Origin: Phenylobacterium sp.
Lineage (GTDB): Bacteria; Pseudomonadota; Alphaproteobacteria; Caulobacterales; Caulobacteraceae
Length of the DNA: 64,000 nt
Direction of reading: 5' to 3'
Assembly (NCBI GenBank): GCA_017991675.1
Contig: JAGOQB010000003.1
Span: forward strand, 1 to 64,000
A program made the translations under genes and the position numbers. The notes under the pieces were generated by a model. That model saw nothing but the letters and a program-made list of their open reading frames with translations, did not search any database and had not been told where the DNA came from. Position 1 is the first letter of the stretch, and every line of letters begins with the position of its first letter. Below are positions 16,494 through 24,720 of the stretch, piece by piece.

Positions 16494-16536
16494 GGTGTGT
16501 CCTTACGGAAATAGAGGTTGTGTTCGGGAATGACGA

Positions 16537-17052
16537 TCAGGCGGCGTCTTTGGCGGCATAAGCGCCCATGACGCGAGCCAGCTGACCGGCCGGAGCCTGC
16601 AGAACGCCGGCGACCTTGGTGGCCGGAGCTTGCAGAAGGCCGATGATCTTGCCGCGGAGCTGGTCCAGCGACGGCAGGGTCGCCAGGGCGGCGACGCCCT
16701 TTTGGTCCAGGACCTCGGTTCCCATGAACCCGCCGACGATGGCGAACTTTTCGTTCCCCTTGGCGAATTCAGAGGTGATCTTGGCGGCGGTGACGGGGTC
16801 CGACGCATAGGCGATGGCGACCGGGCCGGTGAACAGGGCGTCGCCCGCTTCACCGATCGAGCCGTCCAGGGCCTTTTGAGCCAGGGTGTTCTTCACCACC
16901 TTCAGCGCCGCGCCTTCCTTGCGGAGGCGGAGGCGAAGATCAGTCATTTCCGCAACGGTCAGACCCAGGTTGTGGGTCACGACCACGGCGCCGGCGTCGG
17001 CGAAGACGCTTTTCAGCGACTCGATCGACTCCTGCTTTTGAGCGCGGTCCAT
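16537..17052 (-). CDS. rplJ: 50S ribosomal protein L10
   Basis: L10 anchors L7/L12 dimers to 23S rRNA. The 171-residue product begins MDRAQKQESIESLKS. A second in-frame ATG lies 12 nt upstream (17064), but only the ATG at 17052 has a GGAGA site at a normal distance, so the shorter form is preferred. It is the first gene of an rplJ-rplL unit; the 5' leader may contain the L10-binding autoregulatory RNA, which I did not fold fully. Confidence 0.98.
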   Translation of the reverse strand: MDRAQKQESIESLKSVFADAGAVVVTHNLGLTVAEMTDLRLRLRKEGAALKVVKNTLAQKALDGSIGEAGDALFTGPVAIAYASDPVTAAKITSEFAKGNEKFAIVGGFMGTEVLDQKGVAALATLPSLDQLRGKIIGLLQAPATKVAGVLQAPAGQLARVMGAYAAKDAA

Positions 17053-17419
17053 TGCGGTCTCCATACTCAGATAGATCGCCGGACGATTCCGACGATCGCA
17101 GCAGACGACCCATGCGAGGGCGAACCCGCGCGCGGATCGTTTAGGCCTGTCCTATTCCGGAGAAGTCGCAGATCACGCGCCCATCGATGCCGATGGCCGA
17201 CGAAACCTCATCTTCCCGTCTCCCCATGGCCGTGGAAGGGCTCTTCCACGTGTTACGGTCCCAGGCGGCCCCTGGAACCCCACAGTTCTTGGACAGGATG
17301 GAAGGGCGAACCCTTCCGTCCCCGCCGCCCCTTGCGAGACGACGAAACTCTTGAAGGCGCGGTTCCTACACGTTGTCGACGGAATAGGCAAATTTTGTCG
17401 ACAGACCGTCGCTTCGGTC
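17053..17419 (-). other. rplJ leader and promoter region
   Basis: The 367-bp gap upstream of rplJ contains no gene I can support; a 72-codon minus-strand frame at 17173-17391 has no recognisable features. L10 leaders of this length usually hold the L10(L12)4 autoregulatory structure. The distal end has two TTGTCGAC motifs 23 bp apart (around 17374 and 17397), which might be regulator sites. No clean promoter is seen. Confidence 0.45.
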
Positions 17420-17878
17420 TCAGCTCAGACGCGGCCGCGTGGCGATCACCGCGGTGGTCAGCATCACCGCATAGGCCCAGAGCACGAAGGCTCCGAACAG
17501 CGGCGCATGATCGGGCGGGAAGTTCGGCAGCACCCAGGTGAAGAACACCGTCACCCCCGCGTCCAGCACCATCTGCGGCGCCACGAACGAGACCAGGGCG
17601 GCCAGGCGGTGGCGCTGCTCGACCTTGCGCAGGAACATCAGGGTGGCGACCACCAGCCCCGAGCCGGAGATCAACCCGGTGACCAGCAGCGTCCACGCCG
17701 GGCGGTCGACCCAGGCGCTGGGCAGCAGGCGAAGCACCAGGGTCGACACCGCCCAGACGAACGTCCCGCGGGCCGCGAACCAGGCGTAAAGGTGCAGGGC
17801 GCCCTTGCTCTGGGCCTCCGCCACGTCCTCGGTCGCCAGTCCCGCCAACTCGACCTTCTCCCTGCCCTTGCCCGCCAC
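17420..17878 (-). CDS. Small multi-pass membrane protein of unknown function
   Basis: The 152-residue protein has a charged N-terminus of about 35 residues and four hydrophobic segments (for example GTFVWAVSTLVLRLL, WTLLVTGLISGSGLVVATLMF and FGAFVLWAYAVMLTTAVIA). I do not recognise the family with confidence; the layout resembles DUF5367-type proteins, but this is a guess. It starts 8 nt after the phosphoesterase gene ends and is very likely in the same transcript. Confidence 0.7.
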   Translation of the reverse strand: MAGKGREKVELAGLATEDVAEAQSKGALHLYAWFAARGTFVWAVSTLVLRLLPSAWVDRPAWTLLVTGLISGSGLVVATLMFLRKVEQRHRLAALVSFVAPQMVLDAGVTVFFTWVLPNFPPDHAPLFGAFVLWAYAVMLTTAVIATRPRLS

Positions 17879-17886
17879 CTGCGTTC

Positions 17887-18954
17887 TCAGTTGTAGAGCG
17901 GCGAGAAGCTGAAGACCCAGGGGGTGTCCGTGTCCACCCCGACCTTCACCGCCTTCAACTCCGGCGCGCCATAGACCTGCAGGCGGGTGATGTTGGCGTA
18001 GCGCGGCGGCTTGACCTCGCCCTGGCTGACCATGAACGGGCGATCGACGATGAAATCGTGGAAGTCACCGTTGATGACCAGAACGGGCTTGCCGAACCGC
18101 TCCGACAGGTCCCGGATCGCCAGGGCGACGAAATAGAACGCCCCCTCGTTCCCGCCCCGCAGTTGCTTCCCGGAAAACTCGTCGCCATGACCATCCGCGA
18201 ATATCGAGGCCTGCAGCGCGATGACCACGGCCTTGGCGTCCTTGGCCTTGGCTTCGGCGAAGGCCGCCTTGAGCCATTCCACATTGGCGCGGTTGCGGGC
18301 CACGGCCTCGGCGGCCCTGGCCTCGCTCTGGATCATGAAGCCGTTGCCCGAGCCAGGCACGCTGATGGTCGCGAACACCACCCCGCCCTTCTCCCAGCGG
18401 GTGTTTTCCAGCGTGTCCTTGAAGGGCGAGACGTCTGGCTGGCGCACCAGCGGCATGGTCTTGCCGCCGACGCTCTGCGGCTTGGCGAAGAACACCTTGC
18501 GGATCAGGCCCAGGCTGCCGATCGGATCATCGAAGCCGGCCATGGTCATGCCGGCGTCCAGGCCGCGCAGCGGCATCAGCAGCCCAAGATCGGCCGGCGT
18601 CGCCTTGCCTGAGACGTAACGGGAATAGGCCTCCAGCACATCGGCCTTGCGACAGTCGGCCCATTCGTTGTCGCCGGGCGTGTAGACGACCGGGTGATCG
18701 TACTTGGCGAACCAGTCCAGGATCGAGCGGTGCTGCGCCTCGGTGCAGGGCAGCGCGCCCCAGGTGTCGCCGACATGGATCGTGAAGGCCGGCTTGGCCT
18801 TGTTGATGCGGCCGATCAGCGCCTCGTAGACCGGATAGTCGACGCTGGGATTGTAGGCGGTGTCCCCCAGCGCCACGAACTCAAAGGTCTCCGCCTGCGC
18901 GGCCGGCCCAGCCAATGCAAAGGCCGCCGCCAGCCCTACTATCCAATGACGCAA
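17887..18954 (-). CDS. Secreted calcineurin-like metallophosphoesterase
   Basis: The 355-residue protein begins with a signal peptide (MRHWIVGLAAAFALAGPAAQA, cleavage after AQA). The mature part has the metallophosphatase pattern: ALGDT near the N-terminus, HVGDTWG, GDNEW about 30 residues on, and NGDFHDF near the C-terminus. It is therefore a periplasmic dimetal hydrolase of unknown substrate. It heads a two-gene unit with the small membrane protein that follows. Confidence 0.85.
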   Translation of the reverse strand: MRHWIVGLAAAFALAGPAAQAETFEFVALGDTAYNPSVDYPVYEALIGRINKAKPAFTIHVGDTWGALPCTEAQHRSILDWFAKYDHPVVYTPGDNEWADCRKADVLEAYSRYVSGKATPADLGLLMPLRGLDAGMTMAGFDDPIGSLGLIRKVFFAKPQSVGGKTMPLVRQPDVSPFKDTLENTRWEKGGVVFATISVPGSGNGFMIQSEARAAEAVARNRANVEWLKAAFAEAKAKDAKAVVIALQASIFADGHGDEFSGKQLRGGNEGAFYFVALAIRDLSERFGKPVLVINGDFHDFIVDRPFMVSQGEVKPPRYANITRLQVYGAPELKAVKVGVDTDTPWVFSFSPLYN

Positions 18955-19013
18955 AGCCGTGCCCCTCCCTGTTTTAGGTGAAGCTTAGCCCGACCGTCGG
19001 CGAAGGGAAGACT

Positions 19014-19841
19014 TCAGCCGGTCCACTGCGCCGGGCGCTTCTCCATCCAGGCCTTGACGCCCTCCTTGTAGTCGGGGGCCTTGATCATCGTCTCCAGCAG
19101 CCGCTCGGCCTCGCCCACCGCCGCGGCGGCGTCACGGTGCAGGTCGCGATAGATCTGCCGCTTGGTTTCCCGCGCCGATCCGGGCGCGACGTTGGCGGCC
19201 ATGGCGCGGGCGTAGTCGAGCACCGCCGGCATCAGCGTCTCGGCCTCGGTCAGCCGGTTGAGAAAGCCCATGGCCGCCGCCTCGTCGGAAGTGAACGTCC
19301 GGCTCGACAGCAGGATGTCGTTGGCGTGGGTCAGGCCGACGATCCGCGGCAGCACCCAGGAGAGGCCGAACTCCGCCGGAAAGTTGAAGCGTCCGTGCGC
19401 GGCGGTGAACTTGGCGCCCTTCACGGCGAACCGCAGGTCGGCGAACGCGGCCAGCACCAGCCCGATCCCCGCCGCCGCGCCGTTGATCGCCGCGATGATC
19501 GGCTTGCCGACCCCGAAGTGGTAGGCGAAGGCCGCGTCGAAGTTCGGATCGACGCCGAAGCCGGGCCGGGCGATGTCCTCGCTGGTGCCCGGATCGTAGC
19601 GGCCCTTCTCCGAATGGCCTTCCAGCGCCCCGAGATCGGCCCCGGCGCAGAACGCCTGGCCTTCCGGATCGCCGGTGACCACGATCACCCGCACCGCCTT
19701 GTCGGCGTCCGCCTCGCTCAGCAGCCAGCGGTACTCGGTGTGCATCCGCCCGGTCCAGGCGTTGCGCCGCTTGGGCCGGCTCAGCGTGATGACGGCGACG
19801 CCGCCCTCGCCGATCTCGTATCGCGTCGTCTTCAGGTCCAT
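19014..19841 (-). CDS. Enoyl-CoA hydratase/isomerase family protein
   Basis: A crotonase-fold enzyme likely to hydrate enoyl-CoA in fatty acid beta-oxidation. The 275-residue protein has the oxyanion-hole segments AFCAGADL and GAAAGIGLVLAAFADLRFA, and the expected EFGLSWVLPR stretch. The start at 19841 follows GGGAGG directly and is preferred over a longer frame to 19940. It begins 34 nt after a thiolase gene on the same strand, so the two form a beta-oxidation pair. Confidence 0.92.
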   Translation of the reverse strand: MDLKTTRYEIGEGGVAVITLSRPKRRNAWTGRMHTEYRWLLSEADADKAVRVIVVTGDPEGQAFCAGADLGALEGHSEKGRYDPGTSEDIARPGFGVDPNFDAAFAYHFGVGKPIIAAINGAAAGIGLVLAAFADLRFAVKGAKFTAAHGRFNFPAEFGLSWVLPRIVGLTHANDILLSSRTFTSDEAAAMGFLNRLTEAETLMPAVLDYARAMAANVAPGSARETKRQIYRDLHRDAAAAVGEAERLLETMIKAPDYKEGVKAWMEKRPAQWTG

Positions 19842-19875
19842 GGAGGTCCTCCCAAACCCCGTTCCGGCCCGCGCT

Positions 19876-21072
19876 CTAGGCCGCCTCGAACACCGCTGCG
19901 ATCCCCTGGCCGCCGCCGATGCACATGGTCTCCAGGCCATAGCGGCCGCCGCGGCGCTTCAGTTCGCGCAGCAGGTTGGCCAGGATCCGCCCGCCAGTGG
20001 CGCCGATCGGGTGGCCGAGCGAGATGCCCGAGCCGTTGACGTTCAGGCGGTCGCGGTCGTCCCAGCCCCAGCCCTTCAGCACGGCCAGCACCTGCGGCGC
20101 GAAGGCTTCGTTCAGTTCGACCAGGTCGATGTCGTCCCAGCCCATGCCGGTGCGGGCGAACAGCCGCTCGACCGCCGGCACCGGGCCGATGCCCATGCGC
20201 GAAGGCTCGCAGCCGGCCGCCGCCCAGCCGACGAACCAACCCATCGGCTCCAGGCCCAGCTCGGCCAGCTTGTCCTCGGCCACCACCAGGCAGGCGGCCG
20301 CCGCGTCGTTCTGTTGGCTGGCGTTGCCGGCGGTCACCACCCCGCCCTTCTCGAGCGGCTTCAGGGCGGCCAGGCTCTCGGCCGTCGCGTCGCCGCGCAC
20401 GCCCTCGTCCTTGGCGAACAGGACGGGATCGCCCTTCTTCTGCTTGACCGGCACGGGCGCCAGCTCGTCGTCGAACTTGCCGGCGGCCCAGGCCGCGGCG
20501 GCGCGTTGGTGGCTCATGGCCGCGTACTCATCGCACTCTTCGCGGCTGATCTGGTAATCGCGCGCCAGGTTCTCGGCGGTCTCAATCATCCCGCTGATCA
20601 CGCCGAACCGCTCGATCGGCTGGCTCATCACCCGGCCGCGCGCCAGGCGGTCATGCATGGTCACCGAGCCGGCCCGGGCCCCGCCGCGCATGTCGGTGCT
20701 GTAGTACTCGACATTGCTCATGCTCTCGACGCCGCCGGCGACGACCACGTCGGCCGCCCCGGTCTGGACCATCATCGCAGCGTCCACCACGGCCTGCAGG
20801 CCCGAGCCGCAACGGCGGTCGAGCTGATAGCCCGGCACCGTGATCGGCAGGCCCGCGGCCAGGGCCGACCAGCGGGCGATGCAGGGCGCCTCGCCGTTGG
20901 CGTAGCCCTGGGCGAAGATCACGTCGTCGATCTTCTCGGGATTGACCCCGCTGCGCTCGACCAGCGCCTTGAGAACGACCGCGCCGAGGTCCCCGGCGGT
21001 GACGCTGGACAGGCCGCCCAGGAACTTGCCGACCGGCGTGCGGATGGGAGAGACGATGGCGGCGCGTTTCAT
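19876..21072 (-). CDS. Thiolase (acetyl-CoA C-acyltransferase family)
   Basis: The enzyme cleaves 3-ketoacyl-CoA or condenses acyl-CoAs. The 398-residue protein begins MKRAAIVSPIRTPVGKF and carries the nucleophilic Cys in RRCGSGLQAV (about residue 90), the GHPIGATG histidine motif and the second Cys in CIGGGQG. The start at 21072 has GAGGAA upstream; nine extra codons are open to 21099. It is the first gene of a unit with enoyl-CoA hydratase and lies just after the rplA terminator, an insertion in the ribosomal protein block. Confidence 0.95.
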   Translation of the reverse strand: MKRAAIVSPIRTPVGKFLGGLSSVTAGDLGAVVLKALVERSGVNPEKIDDVIFAQGYANGEAPCIARWSALAAGLPITVPGYQLDRRCGSGLQAVVDAAMMVQTGAADVVVAGGVESMSNVEYYSTDMRGGARAGSVTMHDRLARGRVMSQPIERFGVISGMIETAENLARDYQISREECDEYAAMSHQRAAAAWAAGKFDDELAPVPVKQKKGDPVLFAKDEGVRGDATAESLAALKPLEKGGVVTAGNASQQNDAAAACLVVAEDKLAELGLEPMGWFVGWAAAGCEPSRMGIGPVPAVERLFARTGMGWDDIDLVELNEAFAPQVLAVLKGWGWDDRDRLNVNGSGISLGHPIGATGGRILANLLRELKRRGGRYGLETMCIGGGQGIAAVFEAA

Positions 21073-21146
21073 GGGCGTTTCCTCGAACGACGTATGCATC
21101 GTCAGTGGCGAGGGACGCCTCTCCGGTCAAGCGGAAGCCGACCACG

Positions 21147-21175
21147 AAAAAGGGAGCGGCCTTGCGACCGCTCCC
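21147..21175 (-). terminator. Rho-independent terminator of rplKA
   Basis: On the minus strand GGGAGCGGTC pairs with GGCCGCTCCC (one wobble) around a GCAA tetraloop, followed by TTTTT. It lies about 30 nt beyond the rplA stop. Confidence 0.9.
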
Positions 21176-21203
21176 CTTCGAAGTCTGCCGATGTGGCGGG
21201 CGC

Positions 21204-21893
21204 TTAGGCGCCGACCGAACCGGTGTCCACCTTGAAGCCCGGGCCCATCGTCGACGACAGGCTGATCTTCTTGATGTAGGTGCCCTTGGCGCCCGACGGC
21301 TTGGCCTTGTTCAGCGCGTCCACTAGAGCGCGGACGTTCACCAGCAGGGCTTCGTCCGAGAACGAGGCCTTGCCGATGCCGGCGTGAATGATGCCGGTCT
21401 TCTCGGTGCGGAACTCGATGGCGCCGCCCTTGGCGTCCTTCACGGCTTGACCGACGTTCGGGGTCACGGTGCCGACGCGCGGGTTCGGCATCAGGCCGCG
21501 CGGGCCCAGCACCTTACCCAGACGGCCGACCAGGGCCATCATGTCCGGCGTCGCGATGACGCGGTCGAAGTCCATGAAGCCGCCTTGGATGCGCTCGACC
21601 AGCTCCTCGGCGCCGACGATGTCGGCCCCGGCGGCGGTGGCTTCAGCGGCCTTGGCGTCCTTGGCGATGACGGCGACGCGGACGTCGCGGCCGGTGCCCG
21701 ACGGCAGCGAGACCACGCCGCGGACCTGTTGGTCGGCGTGACGCGGGTCGACGCCCAGGTTGACGGCGATTTCGATCGACTCGTCGAACTTGGCCTTGGC
21801 GTTGGCCTTGACCAGGGCGACGGCTGCTTCGACGGCGTGGGTGGCGTTACGGTCGCCGGTCCAGGCCTGGATGCGCTTGGGTTGCTTAGCCAT
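21204..21893 (-). CDS. rplA: 50S ribosomal protein L1
   Basis: L1 forms the mobile stalk at the ribosomal E site and represses its own operon in many bacteria. The 229-residue protein begins [13 protein letters not shown] and contains the conserved [22 protein letters not shown] motif region. It starts 4 nt after the rplK stop, so the pair is translationally coupled. The unit ends at a strong terminator, so rplJL is not cotranscribed here as it is in E. coli. Confidence 0.99.
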   Translation of the reverse strand: MAKQPKRIQAWTGDRNATHAVEAAVALVKANAKAKFDESIEIAVNLGVDPRHADQQVRGVVSLPSGTGRDVRVAVIAKDAKAAEATAAGADIVGAEELVERIQGGFMDFDRVIATPDMMALVGRLGKVLGPRGLMPNPRVGTVTPNVGQAVKDAKGGAIEFRTEKTGIIHAGIGKASFSDEALLVNVRALVDALNKAKPSGAKGTYIKKISLSSTMGPGFKVDTGSVGA

Positions 21894-21897
21894 GTGC

Positions 21898-22329
21898 TTA
21901 GGCCTCCACGATTTCGAGGCCCATCGAGCGCGCGGAGCCCTCGATGATCTTGGCGGCGGCTTCAACGTCGTTGGCGTTGAGGTCCTTCATCTTCTTTTCG
22001 GCGATTTCGATCAGCTGAGCGCGCGAAATCTTGCCGGCGTTCTCACGGCCCGGAGCCTTCGAACCCGACTTCAGGCCCAGGGCCTGCTTGATGTAGTGGG
22101 TCGCCGGCGGGGTCTTGGTGATGAAGGTGAAGGACTTGTCCTGATAGACCGTGATCACGGTCGGCAGGGGCGTGCCCTTGGCTTCCTTTTCGGTGCGGGC
22201 GTTGAACTCCTTGCAGAAGCCCATGATGTTGACGCCGCGCTGACCCAGCGCCGGGCCGATCGGCGGCGACGGGGTGGCGGAGCCCGCGGGCACCTGCAGC
22301 TTGATATAGCCCAGAATCTTCTTGGCCAT
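21898..22329 (-). CDS. rplK: 50S ribosomal protein L11
   Basis: L11 forms part of the GTPase-associated centre with 23S rRNA. The 143-residue protein starts [16 protein letters not shown] and has the proline-rich N-terminal motif [26 protein letters not shown] precedes the ATG at 22329, which decides the start against a longer frame to 22413. First gene of rplKA, separated from nusG by a terminator. Confidence 0.99.
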   Translation of the reverse strand: MAKKILGYIKLQVPAGSATPSPPIGPALGQRGVNIMGFCKEFNARTEKEAKGTPLPTVITVYQDKSFTFITKTPPATHYIKQALGLKSGSKAPGRENAGKISRAQLIEIAEKKMKDLNANDVEAAAKIIEGSARSMGLEIVEA

Positions 22330-22454
22330 TGTTTCTCCTCGTGACCGGAACCGGTCGGTTGAGCCGTGGTGTGGGGTTAGGTGGCCCTCCCCTCCCACGG
22401 ATTTGACGCGCATCCGCGCAATCCGGGCGATGAGTCACCGACCGGAAGGGCGCG

Positions 22455-22483
22455 CTCATAGCAGGACGGGAGGTCCGCCGCAA
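22455..22483 (-). promoter_or_regulatory. Candidate promoter of rplKA
   Basis: Minus-strand TTGCGGC (22483-22477) and GCTATGAG (22462-22455) lie 14 nt apart, within the spacing of Caulobacter housekeeping promoters (TTGaCgS, 10-14 nt, GCTANAWC). It lies between the nusG terminator and rplK, where a promoter is needed. Match is partial. Confidence 0.4.
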
Positions 22484-22499
22484 CGGCGGTGACGGAATG

Positions 22500-22528
22500 A
22501 AAAAGGGCGGCGCCCGCAAGCGCCGCCC
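22500..22528 (-). terminator. Rho-independent terminator of secE-nusG
   Basis: On the minus strand a 9-bp GC stem GGGCGGCGC/GCGCCGCCC with loop TTGCGG runs into TTTTT, about 30 nt after the nusG stop. Confidence 0.92.
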
Positions 22529-22558
22529 TGGAATTCTCGGAACGTGATCGGCCGACGG

Positions 22559-23134
22559 TTAGCCGCCGAGCTTCTCGACCTGGCCGTATTCGAGTTCGAC
22601 CGGCGTGGCGCGGCCGAAGATCGAGACGGTGACGCGCAGGCGGGCGCGCTCCTCGTCGACGTGCTCGACCGAGCCGTTGAAGCTCGCGAAGGGGCCGTCG
22701 GTGACGCGAACCTGCTCGCCGATCTCGAAGGAGATGGTCGGCTTCGGCCGCTCAACGCCCTCTTCGATGGCGCCGATGATGCGGGCGACTTCCTTTTCGG
22801 AGACCGGCATGGGCTTGGAGCCCGAGCCGAGGAAGCCCGTCACCTTCGGGGTGTTCTTGATCAGGTGGTAGGCCTCGTCCGTCAGCTCCATCTTCACCAG
22901 CACGTAGCCGGGGAAGAACTTGCGTTCGGCGTTGACCTTGCGGCCGCGGCGGATCTCGACGACGTCCTCGGTCGGAACCAGGATGTCGGAGAAGTTTTCT
23001 TCAAGGCCCTGGCTCTTGGCCTGTTCGCGGATCGACTCGGCCACCTTCTTCTCGAAGTTCGAGTAGGCGTGGACGATGTACCATTTGTGGCGCGGGTTCG
23101 GGGCGACGGGAGCTTCGGCGTTCATATCTGTCAT
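22559..23134 (-). CDS. nusG: Transcription termination/antitermination factor NusG
   Basis: NusG binds RNA polymerase, couples it to ribosome or Rho, and increases processivity. The 191-residue protein has the NGN domain (WYIVHAYSNFEKKVAESI, then FPGYVLVKMELTDE) and a C-terminal KOW domain (GEQVRVTDGPFASFNG). The ATG at 23134 overlaps the secE stop by one nucleotide (TGATG), which supports coupling; another ATG lies three codons on. Confidence 0.99.
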   Translation of the reverse strand: MTDMNAEAPVAPNPRHKWYIVHAYSNFEKKVAESIREQAKSQGLEENFSDILVPTEDVVEIRRGRKVNAERKFFPGYVLVKMELTDEAYHLIKNTPKVTGFLGSGSKPMPVSEKEVARIIGAIEEGVERPKPTISFEIGEQVRVTDGPFASFNGSVEHVDEERARLRVTVSIFGRATPVELEYGQVEKLGG

Positions 23135-23445
23135 CAAGCCCCGTTCGCGAGTTTGAGCACGAGGTTCATGCTCGCGCCCAGTCCAAGGTCGACCACCGCC
23201 AGGAACGCGCAGGCCAGCACCACCATGATCCCGACCATCACCGAGGTGATCCAGGTCTCCTTGCGGGTGGTCCAGGTGATCTTGCGGGCTTCGGCGCGAA
23301 CTTCGCGGGCGAACTGCGCCGGGCTGGTCTTCTTTTTCTTGGCCGGGGCGTCCTGCGCCAGGGCCGAGGCAGGGGCGATCGCCGCAGCCGTCTTGCTGGC
23401 GCGGTTCTTCATCGCTTGCGGGGACGAACCCGGTTTCCTGGCCAT
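23134..23445 (-). CDS. secE: Preprotein translocase subunit SecE
   Basis: SecE clamps SecY in the inner-membrane translocon. The 103-residue protein has an Ala/Lys-rich N-terminal extension, the amphipathic region EVRAEARKITWTTRKETW and a single C-terminal membrane helix (about residues 68-92). It lies between tRNA-Trp (66 nt upstream) and nusG (one-nucleotide overlap), the common bacterial order. Confidence 0.98.
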   Translation of the reverse strand: MARKPGSSPQAMKNRASKTAAAIAPASALAQDAPAKKKKTSPAQFAREVRAEARKITWTTRKETWITSVMVGIMVVLACAFLAVVDLGLGASMNLVLKLANGA

Positions 23446-23511
23446 CAGGCTCTTACGACTCTCTTCAGTTGGGCGGCGGACGTTCCGCGCCCGGCATACT
23501 CATATAGTGAA

Positions 23512-23587
23512 TGGCAGGAGTGGAGGGACTCGAACCCACGACTTTCGGTTTTGGAGACCGACGCTCTACCAGCTGAGCTACACTCCT
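23512..23587 (-). tRNA. trnW: tRNA-Trp (CCA)
   Basis: The minus strand gives a cloverleaf with acceptor AGGAGTG/CACTCCT, D-arm AGCTCAGCTGGTAGAGC, anticodon loop TCTCCAAAA with anticodon CCA, T-loop GGTTCGAGTCC and encoded CCA 3' end. It is just upstream of secE, where tRNA-Trp is common. Confidence 0.97.
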
Positions 23588-23935
23588 ACACGGCCCGACC
23601 TGACCGCTGCAGCCTGCCCTTACTCCGCTTTCGTCTGACCGCAAACCGTTCAGACGCTAGGTTGGCGAACCGTGATCTGAGCACCGTTCGTGCCGCCCCT
23701 GGCGGTGTAAAATGACAAACTCCAACGATGTCGGGTAGGACGGAGGCGTATGACGCAAACCGGTTCCCATTTCAAGCCTCTTCGACGTCCTGCGTAACGT
23801 CGACGGCGGGCGCTTGCGCCGGACCCTCGCCGGCGCGGCCGCAGAACCGCGGGCCCTGGAAGGTTCGGCGCGCAATTCCAGGACCCGGCCCGGTCCTGCG
23901 ACCGGCAAGCCCCAGTCCGGCGCGCCGAAGCCCGC
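23588..23935. other. Intergenic region upstream of tRNA-Trp
   Basis: This 348-bp stretch contains the presumed promoter of tRNA-Trp-secE-nusG. Open frames exist on both strands (for example 23657-23908 minus and 23728-24000 plus), but they are Arg/Pro/Ala-rich, lack ribosome-binding sites and show no family features. I see no RNA gene in it. Confidence 0.5.
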
Positions 23936-24286
23936 CTAGGGGGCGGGCGTGCCCGCGCACTCCAGACCGAGGTACTCGACCTCGACGTCCGACAGCTTGA
24001 TGCCGCACGCGCCGACTTCTCCCGCCGCGCGGCCGGTCACGGATATGCCGACCTTCTTCGACAGATCGACCGCCGGATTGGCGGCGGCCAGGTCATAGGC
24101 TTTGCCGCCGGACTTGATCGTCACGCATCCCGGCGTCGGCCCGGCGACCGGACACCCGACTGCGGTGACCCGTTCGCCCTGCGGCGCGGCGGAGGCCTCG
24201 GCCTGCCCGCTCCCCTGCCCGCTGCAGGCGCCGGTCACGACGGTCGCCAAGGCGATCGCCGCCATACTCCCAAAGGTTACGCGCAT
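23936..24286 (-). CDS. Putative lipoprotein of unknown function
   Basis: The 116-residue protein starts MRVTFGSMAAIALATVV and has a lipobox VTGAC (Cys about residue 21), so it should be lipid-anchored after export. The mature part is a compact domain with three further Cys (GCPVAGPTPGCV and GACGIK), reading IKSGGKAYDLAAANPAVDL and ISVTGRAAGEVGACGIKL, which suggests a small OB-like or beta-barrel domain. The start at 24286 has GGACGG upstream. I do not recognise the family. It is divergent from the lectin-crystallin gene. Confidence 0.75.
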   Translation of the reverse strand: MRVTFGSMAAIALATVVTGACSGQGSGQAEASAAPQGERVTAVGCPVAGPTPGCVTIKSGGKAYDLAAANPAVDLSKKVGISVTGRAAGEVGACGIKLSDVEVEYLGLECAGTPAP

Positions 24287-24720
24287 GCTGTTTCCGTCCC
24301 TCCCGCACACGACACGTCCTTTTCGGACAAACTTGACTGTGCGCCTGGGTTATTCGCCCCGCAATTCAAGAATTTGACGAGTGCGTCAAATCTGGAATCA
24401 GCTGCTAACTCTTTGATTCAACGGATGCGGTCACGCCATACAGGCGGGCCGACGGTGGAGCCTCCTCCACCGCGCCTCCACACGAAATCACGGCGATCTC
24501 GGCGCCCGGCGCGTACCTCAAAGGCGCCCGCAGCAGAGGACAGCCCCGCAGATCCGCCGCGCCCACGCGACCGTTCCGCCTCCCCCCGGGAGCCGTCCCT
24601 CGGTTGAGCCGGCCAAACCCAGGGCGGCGGCCAACGCATTCTATGCTGTCGCTTGATGGTGGTGTCTAATGCCGGCGAACGTCTTTTGCGGTCGAACTTG
24701 AGAGCTTGGGGAGACCTTTT
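24287..24720. other. Divergent intergenic region with operator-like inverted repeats
   Basis: The 434-bp stretch between the lipoprotein and lectin-crystallin genes holds no supported gene. It has a perfect inverted repeat ATTTGACG-AGTG-CGTCAAAT at 24372-24391. Right after it is a second pair, GAATCA (24395-24400) and TGATTC (24414-24419), which also creates two GANTC sites for the CcrM methylase typical of this order. These look like regulatory sites for one or both flanking genes. Confidence 0.5.

Noticed and set aside
23657..24000. Short frames on both strands between tRNA-Trp and the lipoprotein gene
   Set aside because: Arg/Pro/Ala-rich, no start signals, mutually overlapping; more likely chance frames in GC-rich DNA.
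24374..24639. Short frames between the lipoprotein and lectin-crystallin genes
   Set aside because: Low-complexity Arg/Pro/Ser composition, no ribosome-binding site; the region is better explained as regulatory.
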